NCBI GenBank assembly: GCA_021199795.1 | Contig: JAJQHJ010000004.1 | Location: 1 to 64,000 of the forward strand | Reading direction: 5' to 3' | Origin: Oscillospiraceae bacterium | Lineage (GTDB): Bacteria; Bacillota; Clostridia; Oscillospirales; Ruminococcaceae | DNA length: 64,000 bases | Shown here: piece after piece, positions 59,945 through 64,000 of the stretch | Numbering within the stretch: position 1 is the first letter of the stretch | Layout: every line of letters starts with the position of its first letter | Program-made: the position numbers and the translations under genes | The notes under the pieces: model-generated | The model's input: only the letters and a program-made list of their open reading frames with translations | What the model was told of the DNA's origin: nothing | Database searches by the model: none

Positions 59945-61614
59945 TATCTGTGTCTCCTCCTAGCCCATACGACAATGCCGATTACAGCTGTTATAACCGG
60001 GATAACTCCGGCAAATGCGATATTAAGTCCGTTCTGGACAGATTCCGAAACCACAACTCCGCTTGAAGAAATTGTCTTCGCAGTGATTGTGATGCCCTCG
60101 GTCTTCTCGGTTATCTCGTTTATGAGACTGATGAAGAAGTCGCCGTTATTGAACTGTGAGCTCGACATAAGCGTCGAGAGAAGCATCTGATCGGAACCAA
60201 CAGCAATAATGTGGGTGTAGCCGGAAATGTGGGTGTCCTGATTTAGGACCTTATAAGTGCCCATTGCGACTGAATAGAAAGTTCCACGCTCGGTGGCATC
60301 ATCTGTTGTCCAGCCATCGGAGGTGTCGTACATGTCCTTTAAGACTGCATTTTCCGAGGTCTGAACCAATACCTGGCAGGTGTAATATCCGTCGCCGTCG
60401 TCAAATCTCGTGGAAACTGCTCTTGAATTCGGAACATAGAGCGAGAGATACGGGTTGGCGATATCGTCACTGTAATCTTCCGAAACTATAGTCTGGAACG
60501 TGTAGTTCTGGTAGTTTGCGTAGTAGCTCGTGCTGGTCTCGTAAATTACATCATACTCGACAGTCAGACCGTACTTATAGAGAAGTGCATCGAGATTAGG
60601 CGTTTCAGCCTGCTCAACAGATGCGACATAGATTACGTCCTTTTCAAGCTGACCGTTATTGTTGAGCCAGGTTTCAATCTTTGAAATCTCATCTGTAGTG
60701 TAGTCGATCTTCGGAGCGGGGATGATGATGAGGTCGACATCCTCAGGGATATCCTCAGTCTGGATGTTTATCTCAGTCAGGATATAGCCGTTCTTGTCGA
60801 GGAGATCTGTAAGACCTGATACGTCCGACTCGTTTGCACCGGGATAAGTAAGCGTTGCAACCGTTACCGGGTTAGCATCAGTCACAGCCATGATGGCACT
60901 TGTAAGAGCCTGCTCGGCAATAGAGCCAGTTATAAGACCATAGGAGTCGAACATTTCGTGAGTGTAAAGCGAGCCGTATGAGTCTGCCATTGAGCTGACA
61001 TAGCTCTCATAGTCCTCGGCAACCTCGATTATGTCAGTCAAAGATACAATCTTGACTCTTGTATGGTCGCCGTCTGCGAGCTCAACTATGATGTCACCCG
61101 TCTCAAGCGACTGTGAGTAGTTTGCGACAAAGTCAGGGTTAGAGTTTAAATCCTTATAGGAAACAACTATGAGTGGATTGTACTGTGTGTACTTATCTAA
61201 GAGTTCCGAGCACTGAACCGCATAGTCGCTCACAGAACGGTATTCGTCCTCGGTAGCCATAACGGTTATAGAAACCGCAACGTCGATTCCCTCGATATAT
61301 TCAATAGTCTCGTCAGAAACGGAATAGATGCTGTCGGAGGTTAAGTCGATTGTAATCGGGAACCTATCGAAGAGCATTGTCATTACAACGTTCAGAAGCA
61401 CAACTGCCGCCACAAACAGAACTGTCATTGCAGTTGCAAAGGAGCCGTGCTTAAGCTTTCTCTTATTAAGTGGCTTTCTCTCGTGCTTTGGCTTGACGAC
61501 TGTTCCGGCAGCCGACTTTTTGGCTTTCTTCTCAGCCTTTTCTTCGGCAGCTTCCACAGCTGTAGCTTCTGTTTCCACTACCTCTGATTCGATTTTCTTT
61601 TTATTTTCTTTCAT
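59944..61614 (-). CDS. GldG-like ABC system accessory protein
   Basis: A 556-residue protein with a Lys/Glu-rich cytoplasmic start (KKIESEVVETEATAVEAAEEK), a first membrane helix at about 60-82, a large extracellular domain and a C-terminal helix (about 525-548). The extracellular part resembles the ABC-transporter auxiliary domain of GldG (SVSDETIEYIEGIDVAVSITVMA, DLIIIPAPKIDYTTDEISKI). GldG works with GldA and GldF in Bacteroidetes gliding, but related sets are widespread in non-gliding bacteria. It lies between the permease and DUF4340 genes. Confidence 0.87.
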   Translation of the reverse strand: MKENKKKIESEVVETEATAVEAAEEKAEKKAKKSAAGTVVKPKHERKPLNKRKLKHGSFATAMTVLFVAAVVLLNVVMTMLFDRFPITIDLTSDSIYSVSDETIEYIEGIDVAVSITVMATEDEYRSVSDYAVQCSELLDKYTQYNPLIVVSYKDLNSNPDFVANYSQSLETGDIIVELADGDHTRVKIVSLTDIIEVAEDYESYVSSMADSYGSLYTHEMFDSYGLITGSIAEQALTSAIMAVTDANPVTVATLTYPGANESDVSGLTDLLDKNGYILTEINIQTEDIPEDVDLIIIPAPKIDYTTDEISKIETWLNNNGQLEKDVIYVASVEQAETPNLDALLYKYGLTVEYDVIYETSTSYYANYQNYTFQTIVSEDYSDDIANPYLSLYVPNSRAVSTRFDDGDGYYTCQVLVQTSENAVLKDMYDTSDGWTTDDATERGTFYSVAMGTYKVLNQDTHISGYTHIIAVGSDQMLLSTLMSSSQFNNGDFFISLINEITEKTEGITITAKTISSSGVVVSESVQNGLNIAFAGVIPVITAVIGIVVWARRRHR

Positions 61615-61626
61615 TTCAGTCCCTCC

Positions 61627-62355
61627 TTAGCTCCAACGGCGTCTTTCAACAACACGGACGGTCAGGAACAGGAACACAACCACCATGCTTACAAAGAAGA
61701 GGACGTTTGAAAAATCGAAAATTCCGTAGGTGAAATATGCGTATCTCGAAAGAACAGACAGCTCATTCAGTATATTTGCAATCCAGTTTACACTGATGAT
61801 GGAAGCTATCGAGGATATGAGATACATAACCAAAATTGCTGCAAATCCGCCAACAGCTGCCGTTACCTGGTTTTCAGTCAGGGATGAGACGAACATGCAT
61901 ATTGCTATGAACGCAGCACCTATGAGAAGAAGTCCTAAGATTGTTCCCATAACCTCAAGCCAGTGCACTTCAACAAAGAAGTTGAGGACAATTGCATACA
62001 CAAATGTTGCCGCAACACCCATTGCATAAACGCAGAATGCCGCCAGGAACTTCCCAACAACCAGCGAGCCAAGGCTTATGGGAGCTGTGAGCAAGCACTG
62101 GTCGGTTTTGTTCTTCATTTCCTCCGACATGGTTCTCATCGTTAAGATAGGAATAAGAACCATCAGGACGTAGAACAAAAGCGTGAACATGGTGGACATG
62201 TCAGGGGTTAAGTAGAGAAGCCCGTCAAGCGAACTTGTCGAGACGGCTGTTATTCCGAACAGGACTCCCGATGCAGCGTAGAATGCCGTTAAGAAGATAT
62301 ACCCTATCGGAGATTTGAAGTATGCACCGAATTCTCTTCTGAATATTGCTTTCAT
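61627..62355 (-). CDS. ABC-2 type permease, GldF-like
   Basis: A 242-residue membrane protein with six helices, starting MKAIFRREFGAYFKSPIGYIF, the standard opening of GldF/NosY-type permeases. MRTMSEEMKNKTDQCLLTAPIS marks the cytoplasmic coupling helix. It forms the channel for the ATPase encoded just upstream, whose stop overlaps its start by four bases. The transported substrate is unknown. Confidence 0.92.
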   Translation of the reverse strand: MKAIFRREFGAYFKSPIGYIFLTAFYAASGVLFGITAVSTSSLDGLLYLTPDMSTMFTLLFYVLMVLIPILTMRTMSEEMKNKTDQCLLTAPISLGSLVVGKFLAAFCVYAMGVAATFVYAIVLNFFVEVHWLEVMGTILGLLLIGAAFIAICMFVSSLTENQVTAAVGGFAAILVMYLISSIASIISVNWIANILNELSVLSRYAYFTYGIFDFSNVLFFVSMVVVFLFLTVRVVERRRWS

Positions 62356-63356
62356 GACTTCTTCGCCTCCCCGCTGTTCATGTTGTCCATCGATTCTGCT
62401 TTCTGGTTGATGAACTCGTCAACGCTTTCACCCATCGTGAGCCTCAGGAAGATGTCTTCAAGCGTCAGTTCAGAGGGACGTAATCCCATGATGTACCAGT
62501 TTCTCTGGGAGAGACGCTTGTTGAGTTCACGTCTTATATCCGTTCCCTCAACTGCTTCGATGTTGTATTCCCAGACACCCTTTTCGCGCTGCATGTCTGC
62601 AAGCACTGAAACAACTCCTGGAATAGAGCTTATCACCTTTGTGACTTCGTCTCTTGGTCCATCGATTCTTGCTACCAGCTTGTGGTCGGCAGTCAGAGTA
62701 TTTGAAAGATTATCTGCGGTGTCGTCGGCAATAATCCTGCCGTTATTTATGATTACGATCCTGTCGCAGACAGCCTGGACTTCACTCAGGATATGTGAAG
62801 AAAGGATAACCGTGTGGTTCTTTCCGAGCTTTTTTATGAGCGTTCTTATCTCAATAATCTGCTTCGGGTCAAGACCTACTGTCGGTTCGTCAAGGATAAG
62901 GACGTTAGGGTTCCCGACAAGTGCCTGAGCCAGACCGACACGCTGCTTATAGCCCTTTGAAAGGTTCTTGATGAGGCGGTCATAAACCTCCTCAATCTTG
63001 ACTAGCTCGCATATTTCCTGCAGGTGGGTGTTCCGGGGAATCTTGCACCCTTTCAGCTCATACATGAAATTTAAGTATTCCTTGACGGTCATGTCAAGAT
63101 ACAGCGGCGGGAATTCGGGGAGATATCCTATCTCTTTCTTCGCAAGAAGCGGTTCCTCAAGTATTTCCTTGCCGTTGATATACGCTTCTCCGCTTGTGGA
63201 GGAGAGGTAGCCCGTCAGGATGTTCATTGTAGTTGATTTTCCTGCGCCGTTCGGTCCTAAGAAGCCCAAGATCTCACCGTTGTGAGCCTCGAAGCTTATG
63301 TTGTCGACCGCCAACTTGTCGCCGTAGGATTTACAAAGGTTTTTTACCTCAATCAT
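62352..63356 (-). CDS. ABC transporter ATPase, GldA-like
   Basis: A 334-residue ATP-binding protein. Walker A is GPNGAGKST (residues 34-42), the Q-loop region reads EIGYLPEFPPLY, the signature is LSKGYKQRVGLAQAL, Walker B is VLILDEPTVGLDP and the switch histidine is in ILSSHILSEV. A C-terminal extension of about 110 residues resembles that of GldA/NatA-type ATPases. It is the first gene of the four-gene operon that continues with the permease, GldG-like and DUF4340 proteins. Confidence 0.95.
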   Translation of the reverse strand: MIEVKNLCKSYGDKLAVDNISFEAHNGEILGFLGPNGAGKSTTMNILTGYLSSTSGEAYINGKEILEEPLLAKKEIGYLPEFPPLYLDMTVKEYLNFMYELKGCKIPRNTHLQEICELVKIEEVYDRLIKNLSKGYKQRVGLAQALVGNPNVLILDEPTVGLDPKQIIEIRTLIKKLGKNHTVILSSHILSEVQAVCDRIVIINNGRIIADDTADNLSNTLTADHKLVARIDGPRDEVTKVISSIPGVVSVLADMQREKGVWEYNIEAVEGTDIRRELNKRLSQRNWYIMGLRPSELTLEDIFLRLTMGESVDEFINQKAESMDNMNSGEAKKS

Positions 63357-63446
63357 CGGGTTTTACGTCCTTTCCGGAATAATTCCGAGTCTAACTTCAC
63401 ACATTATACACCGTTTTTGTGTACGCTTTGTGTCAGCACATTGATA

Positions 63447-64000
63447 TTATCCAAGCATTTCAAGTGAGCGATTGATTCTCCGGATGGTCTCATCTTTGCC
63501 GATAATTTCAGCAATCTCGAATGCTCCGCCAGGGGTGAACTGCTTGCCGCTGATGGCAACTCTCAGAGACCACAAAACGTAGCCGTTCTTCACTCCCATT
63601 TCTGCGATGAGCTCAAAAAGCCTGTCATGGATGTTCTGGAAGTTCCATTCACTATCGGGGATCGCTTCGAGAACGGGAAGAGCCTTTGTAAGAGCGTCTA
63701 CAGCCGTTTCCCTGTTGGTCTTCATCTTCTTGTTCTCATAGAGCGAGAGGTCATAGTCGGGCATTTCGTCGATAAAGTCGACCTGCTCGGGAATTTCGGA
63801 GAATACCTCGGTTCTGTTCTGCAAGAGTGCCGCAATCTTTGAAATGTCGACATCTTTCTTGACAACAGTCCTGATATAAAGCTCTGCATACTCTGTAAAT
63901 TTCTCAGGAGTAAGTGCACGTATATATTCGCCGTTGATGGCTCTTAATTTAAGCGGGTCAAAGATAGCAGGAGACTTTGAAAGTCCGTCAATCTCGAACT
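63447..64000 (-). CDS. gltX: Glutamate-tRNA ligase, C-terminal part
   Basis: GltX charges tRNA with glutamate. Only the last 184 codons lie in the window; the frame is open to the edge and the start is outside. The visible part begins FEIDGLSKSPAIFDPLKL, followed by NGEYIRALTPEKF, the class I synthetase region after the KMSKR-type loop. The anticodon-binding helical domain then runs to GGAFEIAEIIGKDETIRRI. No frameshift is visible. It lies about 90 nt before the ABC operon on the same strand. Confidence 0.93.
   Translation of the reverse strand, partial: FEIDGLSKSPAIFDPLKLRAINGEYIRALTPEKFTEYAELYIRTVVKKDVDISKIAALLQNRTEVFSEIPEQVDFIDEMPDYDLSLYENKKMKTNRETAVDALTKALPVLEAIPDSEWNFQNIHDRLFELIAEMGVKNGYVLWSLRVAISGKQFTPGGAFEIAEIIGKDETIRRINRSLEMLG

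Overview
The window looks like chromosomal DNA of an anaerobic Clostridia-type Firmicute, probably a Ruminococcaceae/Oscillospiraceae-like gut or rumen lineage. This rests on gene content: a Gram-positive mraZ-rsmH-ftsL-PBP-murE-mraY-ftsW-murG-murA-ftsQ-ftsZ cluster, an rpsL-rpsG-fusA-tuf operon, a SigH-like sigma factor, RqcH, an iron-dependent alcohol dehydrogenase, a GH5 cellulase lipoprotein and many near-consensus TTGACA-17-TATAAT promoters with AGGAGG ribosome sites. No species can be named from the sequence alone.

Layout. 1-300: three tRNA genes (Val, Asp, Phe) behind one promoter, minus strand. 383-5175: a one-helix membrane protein, ung with a tiny coupled membrane-peptide gene, secG, a repeat cluster and glycogen phosphorylase. 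5309-12924: a compact, wholly intact phage-derived cassette (terminase, portal, scaffold, capsid, connector-like, two structural proteins, two small membrane proteins, GH25 lysozyme) with no integrase, tail tube, tape measure or replication genes. 12925-14575: noncoding leader with opposing promoters, tRNA-Ser, and a RelB/RelE-like operon that also carries an amidohydrolase. 14550-20002: TetR and LysR regulators, a secreted flavodoxin-aldo/keto reductase fusion and an alcohol dehydrogenase. 20035-21413: an SPFH membrane protein plus ribbon-helix-helix protein with an obvious operator. 21522-26396: the str operon. 26543-33418: tRNA-Leu, a DUF4143 ATPase, and an operon joining DUF1858, trmK, a Nif3-like protein, a GH5 cellulase, rqcH and a membrane protein. 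33574-47116: sigma factor and the division/cell-wall cluster. 47205-52132: argC-GNAT-argJ-argB-argD. 52122-56164: EamA transporter, ppk (frameshifted near its 3' end) and ppx. 56165-58375: DUF4143 ATPase flanked by TTGAAAA-type repeats, and a small conserved-looking protein. 58454-63356: a Gld-type ABC exporter system. 63447-64000: the 3' part of gltX.

How it works together. Most of the window is core metabolism and growth: translation (tRNAs, S12, S7, EF-G, EF-Tu, GltX, RqcH, TrmK), wall synthesis and division, arginine synthesis, and polyphosphate and glycogen storage. Laid over it are accessory modules: the capsid cassette, the toxin-antitoxin operon, two DUF4143 ATPases with operator-like repeats at their promoters, and a striking population of short perfect hairpins. 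The hairpins have different stem sequences but tiny 3-4 nt loops. They occur between genes, in mRNA leaders and, in one case, inside the murA reading frame.

The best candidates for something undescribed are the minimal capsid cassette, the variable-stem hairpin family including its in-frame insertion into murA, the SPFH/RHH self-regulating module and the exported flavodoxin-AKR fusion.
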